This document shows positions 9,494 through 17,520 of a stretch of DNA of 42,253 bases, one piece after another. The notes under the pieces are model-generated. The model was not told the DNA's origin, ran no database searches, and saw only the letters and a program-made list of their open reading frames with translations. How positions within the stretch are numbered: position 1 is the first letter of the stretch; every line of letters starts with the position of its first letter. Location of the stretch: positions 1 through 42,253 of the forward strand of contig WYBJ01000069.1 in the NCBI GenBank assembly GCA_011525945.1, in the 5' to 3' direction. Both the position numbers and the translations under genes were made by a program. This DNA comes from Burkholderiaceae bacterium. Lineage in GTDB: Bacteria > Pseudomonadota > Gammaproteobacteria > Burkholderiales > WYBJ01.

Positions 9494-9554
9494 AGAGTTA
9501 CGACGGAACGTTCGCCGTTTCTTTCGGAAATTCAGGCTCAAGCGGGGTGCGACG

Positions 9555-10031
9555 ATGCGATTGACGACCAAAGGGCGGTTTGCGGTCACGGCCATGATGG
9601 ACCTCGCGTTACAAGGCGGGAGCGCCCCGGTGACGCTCGCCGAGATCAGTGCTCGGCAGGGGATTTCGCTGTCGTATCTGGAGCAGTTGTTCGGCAAGCT
9701 GCGCCGGCACGCCCTGGTCAATAGCGTACGCGGGCCCGGCGGCGGCTACCGGCTCGCCAAACCGACCTCCGAGATTGCAGTGGCCGATGTCATTCTCGCC
9801 GTCGACGAGCCGATCGACGCGACCCAGTGCGGGGGTAAGGAGAACTGCCGGGACGATCACAAGTGCCTCACGCACGACTTGTGGGCCAATCTCAACACGC
9901 ACATCTTCACTTATCTGCGATCGGTCACGCTGGCCGAACTGGTACGCAACCACCAGGCGAGCGCCAGCGGCGTATCGATAATCCAGGTCACCGACCGGCG
10001 ACCGGGAACGATTCAAGCCGTCACGGTCTGA
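9555..10031 (+). CDS. iscR: Rrf2-family iron-sulfur regulator IscR
   Basis: 158-residue winged-helix regulator that senses cluster status through a [2Fe-2S] cluster. The N-terminus [19 protein letters not shown] and the wing [12 protein letters not shown] are typical of IscR. Cluster ligands C92, C98, C104 and H107 (in [19 protein letters not shown]) fall at the same positions as in E. coli IscR, so a functional sensor is likely. Start ATG 9555. First gene of the suf operon, with an IscR-like operator at its own promoter. IscR usually controls an isc operon; here SUF genes follow instead. Confidence 0.96.
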   Translation: MRLTTKGRFAVTAMMDLALQGGSAPVTLAEISARQGISLSYLEQLFGKLRRHALVNSVRGPGGGYRLAKPTSEIAVADVILAVDEPIDATQCGGKENCRDDHKCLTHDLWANLNTHIFTYLRSVTLAELVRNHQASASGVSIIQVTDRRPGTIQAVTV

Positions 10032-10061
10032 CGGCGCCCGCCACTGCGAGGTGAGGCGTTT

Positions 10062-10409
10062 ATGGCGATCACACTTACGGTAAGCGCAGCAGGACACATT
10101 CGCTCGCAACTGGAAAAGCGCGGGCGCGGTCTGGGGCTGCGCCTGGGGGTGAAGCGGGTTGGCTGCTCGGGGCTTGCGTACACCATGGATTACGCCGACA
10201 AGGTCGAGTCCGCGGACACGGTGTTCGAATCGCACGACGTCAAGGTCGTGATCGGGCGCGAAGACCTCGTCTATCTGGACGGGATGCACGTGGATTTCCG
10301 CAAGGAAGGCTTGTCCGAATCGTTCAAGTTCGACAACCCTAACGTTTCAGCGACCTGCGGCTGCGGCGAGAGCTTCAGCGTGGACAAGGCTGCGAGCACA
10401 CTGGCATGA
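10062..10409 (+). CDS. sufA: A-type iron-sulfur carrier protein (SufA/IscA)
   Basis: 115-residue carrier that takes clusters from the SufBCD scaffold to apo-targets. The three ligand cysteines are C35 (GCSG), C99 and C101 (ATCGCGESF), as in SufA/IscA/ErpA. ATG at 10062 has GAGGTGAGG upstream; 30 bases separate it from iscR. Its stop overlaps the sufB start (ATGA). SufA and IscA cannot be told apart by sequence alone; the name follows the operon. Confidence 0.93.
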   Translation: MAITLTVSAAGHIRSQLEKRGRGLGLRLGVKRVGCSGLAYTMDYADKVESADTVFESHDVKVVIGREDLVYLDGMHVDFRKEGLSESFKFDNPNVSATCGCGESFSVDKAASTLA

Positions 10410-11839
10410 GCGCCGTTCTCAACGACTTGGTGAACCGGCCGTACGAAGCCGGCTTCGTAACCGCGATCGAATCGGAAACCGCCCCGCGAGGGCTTTCCGA
10501 AGACATCATTCGGCTCATTTCGGCAAAGAAGAAGGAGCCCGGGTGGCTGCTCGAGTTTCGGCTGAGCGCCTATCGCCACTGGCTCACCATGCAAGAGCCG
10601 AAGTGGGCGAATGTGCATTATCCGCAGATCGATTTCCAGGACATCATCTACTACGCCGCGCCGAAGCCGAAGAAGTTGAAGACCATGGAAGAGGTGGATC
10701 CCGAGCTCTTGCGCACGTTCGACAAGCTCGGGGTGCCCATGAACGAGCGCGCAGCGCTGGCGGGTGTGGCGGTCGACGTGATCTTCGATTCGGTTTCGGT
10801 CGCGACCACGTACAAGAAGAAGCTGGCCGAAGTCGGCATCGTCTTCTGCTCGATGTCCGAGGCGGTGGCGAACCATCCCGAGCTCGTGCGCGCTTACCTC
10901 GGCAGCGTGGTGCCGTCGAGCGACAATTATTACGCGGCGCTCAACTCCGCGGTGTTCACCGACGGCTCGTTCTGCTACATCCCCAAGGGCGTGAAGTGCC
11001 CGATGGATCTGTCGACGTATTTCCGCATTAATACGCAGGATTCCGGACAGTTCGAGCGTACTCTGATCGTGGCCGAGGAAGGCGCCTCGGTGTCCTATCT
11101 CGAAGGCTGCACGGCGCCGAAGTTCGACACCAACCAGCTGCACGCAGCCGTGGTCGAGCTGGTGGCGCTGGATGATGCCGACATCAAGTACTCGACCGTG
11201 CAGAACTGGTACGCCGGCGACGAGCAGGGGCGCGGGGGTATTTTCAACTTCGTCACCAAGCGCGGTCTGTGCAAGGGCGCCAACGCCAAGATTTCCTGGA
11301 CTCAGGTCGAGACCGGATCGGCGATCACGTGGAAGTATCCGAGCTGCGTACTCCTGGGCGAGGGTTCGATCGGCGAGTTCTATTCGGTCGCGCTCACCAA
11401 CAATCTGCAGCAGGCCGATACCGGCACGAAGATGATCCATCTCGGCCGCAATACCCGCAGCCGCATCGTGAGCAAAGGTATATCGGCCGGGCGCTCCAAT
11501 AACAGCTACCGCGGCTTGGTGAAGGTCGCTCCGAAGGCCGATGATGCGCGCAACTACTCGCAATGCGATTCGATGCTGATCGGCTCGAACTGCGGCGCCA
11601 ACACCTTCCCGTACATCCAGGTGCGCAATCCCACGGCGAAAGTCGAACACGAGGCGACCACATCCAAGATCGGCGAGGACCAGCTCTTCTATTTCGCCAG
11701 TCGCGGCGTCGGCGCCGAAGAAGCGGTCTCGATGATCATCAACGGCTTCTGCAAGGATGTGTTCCAGCAACTGCCGATGGAGTTCGCGGTCGAGGCGACC
11801 AAGCTGCTTGGCCTCAAGCTGGAGGGTAGTGTCGGATGA
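10406..11839 (+). CDS. sufB: Fe-S cluster assembly scaffold SufB
   Basis: 477-residue core of the SufBC2D scaffold on which clusters form. Typical blocks: [20 protein letters not shown] near the N-terminus, [25 protein letters not shown], and the C-terminal region with [11 protein letters not shown] (the conserved scaffold Cys), [19 protein letters not shown] and SRGV. It overlaps sufA upstream and sufC downstream by four bases each (ATGA), indicating tight translational coupling and stoichiometric synthesis. Confidence 0.97.
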   Translation: MSAVLNDLVNRPYEAGFVTAIESETAPRGLSEDIIRLISAKKKEPGWLLEFRLSAYRHWLTMQEPKWANVHYPQIDFQDIIYYAAPKPKKLKTMEEVDPELLRTFDKLGVPMNERAALAGVAVDVIFDSVSVATTYKKKLAEVGIVFCSMSEAVANHPELVRAYLGSVVPSSDNYYAALNSAVFTDGSFCYIPKGVKCPMDLSTYFRINTQDSGQFERTLIVAEEGASVSYLEGCTAPKFDTNQLHAAVVELVALDDADIKYSTVQNWYAGDEQGRGGIFNFVTKRGLCKGANAKISWTQVETGSAITWKYPSCVLLGEGSIGEFYSVALTNNLQQADTGTKMIHLGRNTRSRIVSKGISAGRSNNSYRGLVKVAPKADDARNYSQCDSMLIGSNCGANTFPYIQVRNPTAKVEHEATTSKIGEDQLFYFASRGVGAEEAVSMIINGFCKDVFQQLPMEFAVEATKLLGLKLEGSVG

Positions 11840-12627
11840 TCAGACCCAACGCCGCAGTTCTGCTCGAAGTGCGCGATCTCGACGCCGCCATCGGCGGCCG
11901 TGCGATCCTCAAAGGGGTGAACCTCACAGTGCGCGCGGGTGAGGTGCATGCCATCATGGGGCCGAACGGCTCAGGCAAGAGCACGCTCGTCAAAATCCTC
12001 GCTGGCCATCCGGCGTATGCGGCAAGCGGCGGGAGCGTGCGCTATCGTGGCGAGGATCTGCTGGTGATGGCGCCGGAAGCGCGCGCGCAGGCAGGCCTCT
12101 TCCTCGGGTTCCAGTACCCGGTGGAGATCCCGGGTGTCTCGAACGCGCAGTTCCTGCGCCTTGCCTTCAACTCGGTGCGCTCGGCGCGTGGCGAGGACGA
12201 GCTCGACCCGCTCGAGTTCGACGATCTCGTGCGCGAGAAGCTGCAGGTGGTGGCGATGGATCCGAGCTTCCTCGAGCGCAATGTCAACGAGGGTTTCTCC
12301 GGCGGCGAGAAGAAGCGTAACGAGATTCTGCAGATGGCCTTGCTCGAGCCGATCGTCGCGCTGCTCGACGAGACCGATTCGGGTCTGGACATCGATGCGC
12401 TGCGCGTGGTGGCAAATGGCGTGAACGCGCTGTCTGCGCCCGACAAGGCAATAGTCCTGGTGACGCACTACCAGCGTCTGCTCGACTACATCGTGCCCGA
12501 CTACGTGCACGTCATGGAAGGCGGGCAGATCATCAAGACCGGCGGGCGCGAGCTCGCGCTGGAGCTGGAGGCGCGCGGCTACGACTGGGTACGGGTGGAG
12601 TACGAGCACGCCCGGGCCGTGGCCTGA
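11836..12627 (+). CDS. sufC: SUF system ATPase SufC
   Basis: 263-residue ABC-type ATPase that drives conformational change in SufBCD; it is soluble, not a transporter. Walker [10 protein letters not shown], the SufC-type signature [14 protein letters not shown], Walker [16 protein letters not shown] and the switch histidine in [12 protein letters not shown] are all seen. Start ATG 11836 overlaps the sufB stop. The stop is five bases before sufD. Confidence 0.97.
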   Translation: MIRPNAAVLLEVRDLDAAIGGRAILKGVNLTVRAGEVHAIMGPNGSGKSTLVKILAGHPAYAASGGSVRYRGEDLLVMAPEARAQAGLFLGFQYPVEIPGVSNAQFLRLAFNSVRSARGEDELDPLEFDDLVREKLQVVAMDPSFLERNVNEGFSGGEKKRNEILQMALLEPIVALLDETDSGLDIDALRVVANGVNALSAPDKAIVLVTHYQRLLDYIVPDYVHVMEGGQIIKTGGRELALELEARGYDWVRVEYEHARAVA

Positions 12628-12632
12628 ATGTC

Positions 12633-13940
12633 ATGACCGTTACGCGTGGCGATTTCCTCGACACCCTCCTGGGTGCACGACCCCCGACGCGGGACGATGC
12701 CGGGTGGCTCAGCCGCTTGCGGGCCGAAGCGCTGGAGCGCGCGAATGCGCTCAGCGTGCCGACGACGCGCGATGAGGAATGGCGCTTCACCGATCTGGCG
12801 CCCCTCACGCGGCTGTCGTTCCAGCCGGTGCGTGTGGCGGGTACGCCGGATCTGGCGAGGCTGCGCGAGCGGTTCTTGCCGCAGGCGCAAATGCGTCTGG
12901 TGTTCGTGGACGGGGTATTCGCGCCCGGACTTTCGCAGCTTGCCGCGGCCGCCGGCGCATGCGTGTCGGAGCTCGGCAGCGCGCTGCAGGGTCCGCGTGC
13001 TGCGGTCCTGGAAGCGCACCTGGGCCGGCTCGCGCAATTCGACGCCAATCTTTTCGCCGGCCTCAATACGGCGTTCCTCAGCTACGGCGCGGTGATCGCT
13101 CTGGATGCCGGCGCCTCGCTCGCCGAACCGGTGCAGATCCTGCACGTGGCGACGCGGCGCGATCAGCCGCACGCGATCTATCCACGGCTGTTGCTCGCGG
13201 CCGGTGCACGCAGCCGCTGCACTGTGGTGGAGGATTTCATCGGCGCCGAGGAGGCCGGCTATTTCAGCGCGCCGGTGACCGAGATCGTGCTCGAGCGCGA
13301 CGCGACGGTGGAGCACGTGCGCTTGCAACGCGAGGCGCCCGGCGCGTTTCAACTTGGCACCTGCGCGGTGTCGCAAGCCGCCGGGAGCCATTACCATGCG
13401 GTCAGCGTCGTGCTTGGCGCACGCCTGTCGCGCCTGGACTGGCGCGTGCTGCACGCCGGCGCCGGCTGCCAGAGCGTACTCGACGGGCTGACCCTGATCG
13501 ACGGCCGCCAGCTCGCGGACACTCACAGTCTGGTCGATCATGCTCACCCGCACGCCCACCTGCGCCAACAGCAGAAGTGCGTCGTGAGCGGTGCGGGACA
13601 TGCCGTGTTCAACGGCAAGATCCTGGTGCGCCAGGCCGCGCAACGGACCGATGCGGCGCAATCGTTCCGCGGTCTGCTGCTCTCGGCGCGCGCGCAGATC
13701 GACACCAAGCCGCAGCTCGAGATTTTTGCCGATGACGTCAAGTGCGCGCACGGCGCGGCAATCGGTCAGCTCGATCCCGAGCAGGCGTTCTACCTGCAAA
13801 GCCGGGGTCTAACGGCGCCGAAGGCGCTCAATCTGCTGACATATGGCTTCGCCGCCGAAGTGATCGAGCGCATTCCCGTGGCGAGCCTCGTGCGCGAGCT
13901 GGAATGCGCATTGGTCGAGCGCACGGTGGAGTCCAAATGA
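12633..13940 (+). CDS. sufD: Fe-S cluster assembly protein SufD
   Basis: 435-residue SufB paralogue that completes the SufBC2D complex and supports iron entry. The N-terminal part has DEEWRFTDLAPL, typical of SufD. The beta-helix core ends in SFRGLLLSARAQIDTKPQLEIFADDVKCAHGAAIGQLD (blocks at residues about 345-385) with the conserved C/H pair (VKCAHGA), and FYLQSRGL. Its TGA overlaps the sufS start by four bases. Confidence 0.95.
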   Translation: MTVTRGDFLDTLLGARPPTRDDAGWLSRLRAEALERANALSVPTTRDEEWRFTDLAPLTRLSFQPVRVAGTPDLARLRERFLPQAQMRLVFVDGVFAPGLSQLAAAAGACVSELGSALQGPRAAVLEAHLGRLAQFDANLFAGLNTAFLSYGAVIALDAGASLAEPVQILHVATRRDQPHAIYPRLLLAAGARSRCTVVEDFIGAEEAGYFSAPVTEIVLERDATVEHVRLQREAPGAFQLGTCAVSQAAGSHYHAVSVVLGARLSRLDWRVLHAGAGCQSVLDGLTLIDGRQLADTHSLVDHAHPHAHLRQQQKCVVSGAGHAVFNGKILVRQAAQRTDAAQSFRGLLLSARAQIDTKPQLEIFADDVKCAHGAAIGQLDPEQAFYLQSRGLTAPKALNLLTYGFAAEVIERIPVASLVRELECALVERTVESK

Positions 13941-15205
13941 ACTCGAGAAGCGCCGCACCGCGCGAACCCCGGGCCGATGATCTGGGCCTGGATGTCGAAC
14001 GCATCCGCGAGGATTTCCCGATCCTGCGCACGCGCGTGAACGGCAAACCTCTGGTGTTCCTCGACAATGCAGCGTCGAGTCAGATGCCGCAGGCGGTGAT
14101 CGCGCGGTACGTGCGCTATCGCACGAGCGAGCACGCCAACATCCATCGTGGCGTACACCATCTTTCCGAGGTTGCCACGCGCGAATACGAAGCGGTGCGC
14201 GCCAAGGTACGCGCGTGGATCAATGCGGGCGAAGAGCGCGAGATCATCTATACCAGTGGCACCACCGATTCGATCAACCTGGTAGCGCACGGTTATGGCC
14301 GAAAGTTCATTGGCGCCGGCGACGAGATCATCCTGACGGTGCTGGAACACCATTCCAACATCGTGCCGTGGCAGATGGTGGCCGAAGAAAAGGGCGCTCA
14401 CATACGCGTCGTCCCGTGCAACGATGCGGGTGAGCTCGACATCGAGACGTATCGCAGCCTCTTCACCGAGCGCACGCGCCTGGTTGGTGTCACGCATGTA
14501 TCAAATGCGCTGGGCACCGTGAACCCGATTGCCGACATGGTGGCGATCGCGCATGCCCACGGCGCACCGGTGCTGGTCGACGGTGCGCAGGCCGCTCCGC
14601 ATCTGCCGGTCGACGTGCAGGCGCTGGATTGCGATTTCTACGCGTTCTCGAGCCACAAACTGTGCGGCCCGACCGGGGCGGGTATCCTCTACGGCAAGGC
14701 CCGCCATCTCGAAGCGATGCAGCCCTTCAAGGGCGGGGGCGACATGATTCGCTCCGTCTCATTCGAAAAGACGACCTACGCGCCGATCCCGCACAAGTTC
14801 GAGGCGGGCACACCGCCGATTGCCGAGGTCATCGGTCTGGGCGCAGCACTCGACTATCTGAGCGCAATCGGCATCGGCTCGATCGGGGCGCACGAAGACG
14901 AGTTGCTGCGCTATGCAACCGATCGGGTCGGCGCGATGGCGGGCGTTCGCCTCATCGGCACGGCCAGACAGAAAGCCGCCGTACTGTCGTTCGAGCTCGA
15001 TGGCATCCATCCGCACGATGTCGGTACGCTGCTCAACGAGGAGGGTGTCGCAGTGCGCACCGGGCATCATTGCGCGCAGCCGGTGATGCAGCGCTTCGGC
15101 GTGCCGGCCACGGTGCGTGCGTCGTTCGCGTTCTACAACACCTTGCCAGAGATCGACGCCCTGGTTGCTGCTATCAGGAAAGTGCAGAAGGTCTTCGCCG
15201 GATGA
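13937..15205 (+). CDS. sufS: Cysteine desulfurase SufS
   Basis: PLP enzyme of 422 residues that removes sulfur from cysteine as a persulfide. The PLP lysine is K241 in SSHKLCGPTG and the catalytic cysteine is C379 in RTGHHCAQP, the group II (SufS/CsdA) motif. LVFLDNAASSQMPQAV marks the N-terminus. ATG at 13937 overlaps the sufD stop; the frame is open 65 codons further up, but inside sufD. It overlaps sufU by four bases, as expected for enzyme and sulfur acceptor. Confidence 0.96.
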   Translation: MNSRSAAPREPRADDLGLDVERIREDFPILRTRVNGKPLVFLDNAASSQMPQAVIARYVRYRTSEHANIHRGVHHLSEVATREYEAVRAKVRAWINAGEEREIIYTSGTTDSINLVAHGYGRKFIGAGDEIILTVLEHHSNIVPWQMVAEEKGAHIRVVPCNDAGELDIETYRSLFTERTRLVGVTHVSNALGTVNPIADMVAIAHAHGAPVLVDGAQAAPHLPVDVQALDCDFYAFSSHKLCGPTGAGILYGKARHLEAMQPFKGGGDMIRSVSFEKTTYAPIPHKFEAGTPPIAEVIGLGAALDYLSAIGIGSIGAHEDELLRYATDRVGAMAGVRLIGTARQKAAVLSFELDGIHPHDVGTLLNEEGVAVRTGHHCAQPVMQRFGVPATVRASFAFYNTLPEIDALVAAIRKVQKVFAG

Positions 15206-15702
15206 GTGCCGCCAATCAGCTCTATCAGGACGTCATCCTCGACCACAACCGCAAGCCGCGCAATTTCGGCAAGCTCGCCGCCGCGAGCCACCAGGCCGAG
15301 GGACTCAATCCCTTGTGTGGGGATCATATCTGGGTGTACCTGCGGCTCAAGGATGCCCAGGTCGACGCGATCGGATTCGACGGTCAGAGCTGCGCCATCT
15401 GTAAGGCGTCGGCATCGATGATGACGCACGCGGTCAAGGGCAAGAGCGTGACCGCGGCCGAAGAGCTCGCGCAGGAGTTCCGCGATATGGCGCTCGGCCG
15501 GCTCGATCCCGAATCGGCCGAGCACCATCTGGGCCGGCTCAAGGTTTTCGCCGGCGTGCGCGATCTGCCCACCCGGGTGAAGTGCGCGATCCTGCCGTGG
15601 CACACCTTGCACGCGGCGCTCAATGCCGTGGCGCAGGCGTCGACCGAAGGCGAGGACGACCCGGTGCCGGGATCGGGTGTGGAGCAGCCTGGCCATGCCT
15701 AA
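15202..15702 (+). CDS. sufU: SufU-type zinc sulfurtransferase / sulfur acceptor
   Basis: 166-residue IscU-like protein. Ligand residues are C39 and D41 (NPLCGDHI), C64 (GQSCAIC) and C128 (RVKCAILPW). The longer segment between C64 and C128, with the LKVFAGVRDLPTRVKCA block, is the SufU rather than IscU pattern. SufU is a zinc protein that accepts sulfur from SufS in Bacillus and Actinobacteria, replacing SufE, and no sufE is seen here. An extra Cys (C67) follows C64. Start ATG 15202 overlaps the sufS stop. A true cluster scaffold role cannot be excluded. Confidence 0.9.
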   Translation: MSAANQLYQDVILDHNRKPRNFGKLAAASHQAEGLNPLCGDHIWVYLRLKDAQVDAIGFDGQSCAICKASASMMTHAVKGKSVTAAEELAQEFRDMALGRLDPESAEHHLGRLKVFAGVRDLPTRVKCAILPWHTLHAALNAVAQASTEGEDDPVPGSGVEQPGHA

Positions 15703-16261
15703 GATCGCCGAGATCGAGGGGACGCCCAACCCCAATGCCAAGAAGTTCATCCTGAAGGAACCGCTCACCTGGGGGATTTCGCGCTCGTATGACAACGCCG
15801 AGCAGGCGCAGGACGACCCGCTCGCCGCGCGACTGTTCGCGATCGATCATGTCACGAACGTCTTCTACGTCGATCACTGGATCACGGTGACGCAGGATGG
15901 CGAGGCGCAATGGCCGGAGCTGCTGCGCAAGCTCGCCGAGCCGATTCGAGAAGCGCCCTCGGCCGAGATCCAGTCGCAGCAGCAGTACGGCACCACCACG
16001 TTCATGGCCGATGTGGAGGCGATGACGCCCGAAGAGCAGGCGCGCTTCGAGCGCATCAACGAGCTGCTCGACGAGCAGGTGCGGCCTTATCTGCAGGGCG
16101 ACGGTGGCGACTTGTACGTGGTCGGTCTCAAAGGCAACACGCTCGAAGTGCACTATCAGGGCGCATGCGGAAGCTGCCCCAGCTCGATCTCGGGTACGCT
16201 CGCCGGCATCGAGGGGCTGGTGCGGTCGATCGAGCCGGACATCGAGGTGATCGCCGTCTAA
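15695..16261 (+). CDS. nfu: NifU-like Fe-S carrier with Nfu N-terminal domain
   Basis: 188 residues in two domains. An N-terminal Nfu_N domain (TPNPNAKKFIL, then NVFYVDHWITVT, residues about 8-90) is joined to a C-terminal NifU domain (LDEQVRPYLQGDGGDLYVVG) with the cluster-binding CxxC in GACGSCPSS. Such proteins deliver [4Fe-4S] clusters to targets. The gene overlaps the end of sufU by eight bases. The Nfu_N-NifU fusion is the mitochondrial NFU1/alphaproteobacterial style rather than the E. coli NfuA style. Confidence 0.93.
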   Translation: MPKIAEIEGTPNPNAKKFILKEPLTWGISRSYDNAEQAQDDPLAARLFAIDHVTNVFYVDHWITVTQDGEAQWPELLRKLAEPIREAPSAEIQSQQQYGTTTFMADVEAMTPEEQARFERINELLDEQVRPYLQGDGGDLYVVGLKGNTLEVHYQGACGSCPSSISGTLAGIEGLVRSIEPDIEVIAV

Positions 16262-16281
16262 GGCGGTCAGGCGCGCGCACG

Positions 16282-16602
16282 ATGGCCGATTGGATCGATG
16301 TCGCACCCGCGGACTCGCTTGGCCCGGGACAGGTTCGGGTCGTCAACGCCGACGGCGCCATGATCGCGGTTTTCAACGTCGGCGGCAGCTACTATGCCAT
16401 CGAGGATGTCTGCACGCACGACGGCGGCGAACTGGCGAGCGGGGTGCTGCAGGGCGACCAGATCGAATGTCCGCGCCACGGGGCACGCTTCTGCGTGCGC
16501 ACGGGCGATGCGCTGAGCGCGCCGGCCTACGAGGCGACGACGAGGTTTCCCGTTCGCGTCGAGAACGGCGTCGTCCAGGTCCGCGACGATCGCTGGGACT
16601 GA
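16282..16602 (+). CDS. Small Rieske-type [2Fe-2S] ferredoxin
   Basis: 106-residue soluble Rieske protein. Ligands are C44 and H46 (CTHDGG) and C63 and H66 (CPRHGARF). It resembles ferredoxin components of dioxygenases and NirD-like proteins, with no membrane anchor or oxygenase domain. It starts 20 bases after nfu and is the last gene of the operon, so it is probably cotranscribed. Actinobacterial suf operons also carry a small Rieske protein. It could donate electrons during cluster assembly, but that is inference. Convergent with serB, 13 bases away. Confidence 0.93.
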   Translation: MADWIDVAPADSLGPGQVRVVNADGAMIAVFNVGGSYYAIEDVCTHDGGELASGVLQGDQIECPRHGARFCVRTGDALSAPAYEATTRFPVRVENGVVQVRDDRWD

Positions 16603-16615
16603 GGCGCCACCACGC

Positions 16616-17449
16616 TCACTCGAATAAGTTGAGCACGCCATCCAGGCCGACGTAATCGATGCAATGTGTTGTCGCCTGCCGCACCGCCGCCTTGGCGTGA
16701 AAGGCGATCGATACGCCGGATGCGCGTAGAAACGGCAGGTCGTTGGCGCCATCGCCGATGCCGATCACCTGGGGACGCTCGAGGCCAAGTAAGGTGCGTA
16801 CGCGCACGAGCTCGCTAGCCTTGCCGTGCGCGTCGACGATTGCGCCCAGCAGGTGGCCGGTCAGTTTTCCGTCCACCACCGCCAGCCGATTGGAGCAGGT
16901 GTAGTCGATCGAGAGCCTCGCCTTCAGCCGCTCGGTGAAGAAATCGAAACCGCCCGAGACGAGCAGGGTGCGGATCTCGCGCGCACGCAGTCCCTGCACA
17001 AGACGCTGCGCACCCGGTGTGAGACGTAGTCGATCGCGGTATACGCGCTCGAGCGCGGATTCATCCAGACCCGCGAGCAATTGCACCCGCCGGCGCAGGC
17101 TTGCGGCGTAATCGAGCTCGCCTCGCATCGCCGCCGCGGTGATCGCCGCGATCTGCGCCTTGATGCCGTGCATGTCGGCAATCTCGTCGATGCACTCGAT
17201 CGTGATGAGCGTCGAGTCCATGTCCATCACGGCCAAGCCGAAATCGGCAAGCCGCCGTCCGGCGGGCACATAGGCATGATCGAGCCGCGCGCAAGCGCAC
17301 AGAGCCGCGACATCGTCGTGCGCCGCTGCGTCGTGTATGCGGAAGGCGTTCGGGCCGACGCGCTCGATGCGCGTGCCGCCCGTGAGTTTCGCCAGCGCCT
17401 TGAGATCGGGGGTGGCGACTTCGGCGCCTTGAATGACGAGATGCGGCAT
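16616..17449 (-). CDS. serB: Phosphoserine phosphatase SerB
   Basis: HAD-superfamily phosphatase (277 residues) that makes serine from phosphoserine, the last step of serine synthesis. The nucleophile motif is MDMDSTLI with D76, D78 and T80, followed by ECIDEIAD, LLVSGGFDFFT and the metal motif GIGDGANDLPFL. An N-terminal domain of about 70 residues (MPHLVIQGAEVATPDL) precedes the catalytic domain, as in proteobacterial SerB. Start ATG 17449. It supplies the substrate of CysE upstream. In Betaproteobacteria serB commonly neighbours mfd; here the patatin gene lies between. Confidence 0.95.
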   Translation of the reverse strand: MPHLVIQGAEVATPDLKALAKLTGGTRIERVGPNAFRIHDAAAHDDVAALCACARLDHAYVPAGRRLADFGLAVMDMDSTLITIECIDEIADMHGIKAQIAAITAAAMRGELDYAASLRRRVQLLAGLDESALERVYRDRLRLTPGAQRLVQGLRAREIRTLLVSGGFDFFTERLKARLSIDYTCSNRLAVVDGKLTGHLLGAIVDAHGKASELVRVRTLLGLERPQVIGIGDGANDLPFLRASGVSIAFHAKAAVRQATTHCIDYVGLDGVLNLFE

Positions 17450-17520
17450 CGAGGTTGAGGCGGGTCAATCAAGTATTCTACGGGCTTGGCCCGCGTGCAG
17501 CCATGGAGGAGTCGGAAGCA

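Noticed and set aside
9463..9499. Inverted repeat as a cysE terminator
   Set aside because: The 14-base arms lack a T-run, overlap the promoter -10 box and fit an IscR operator better.
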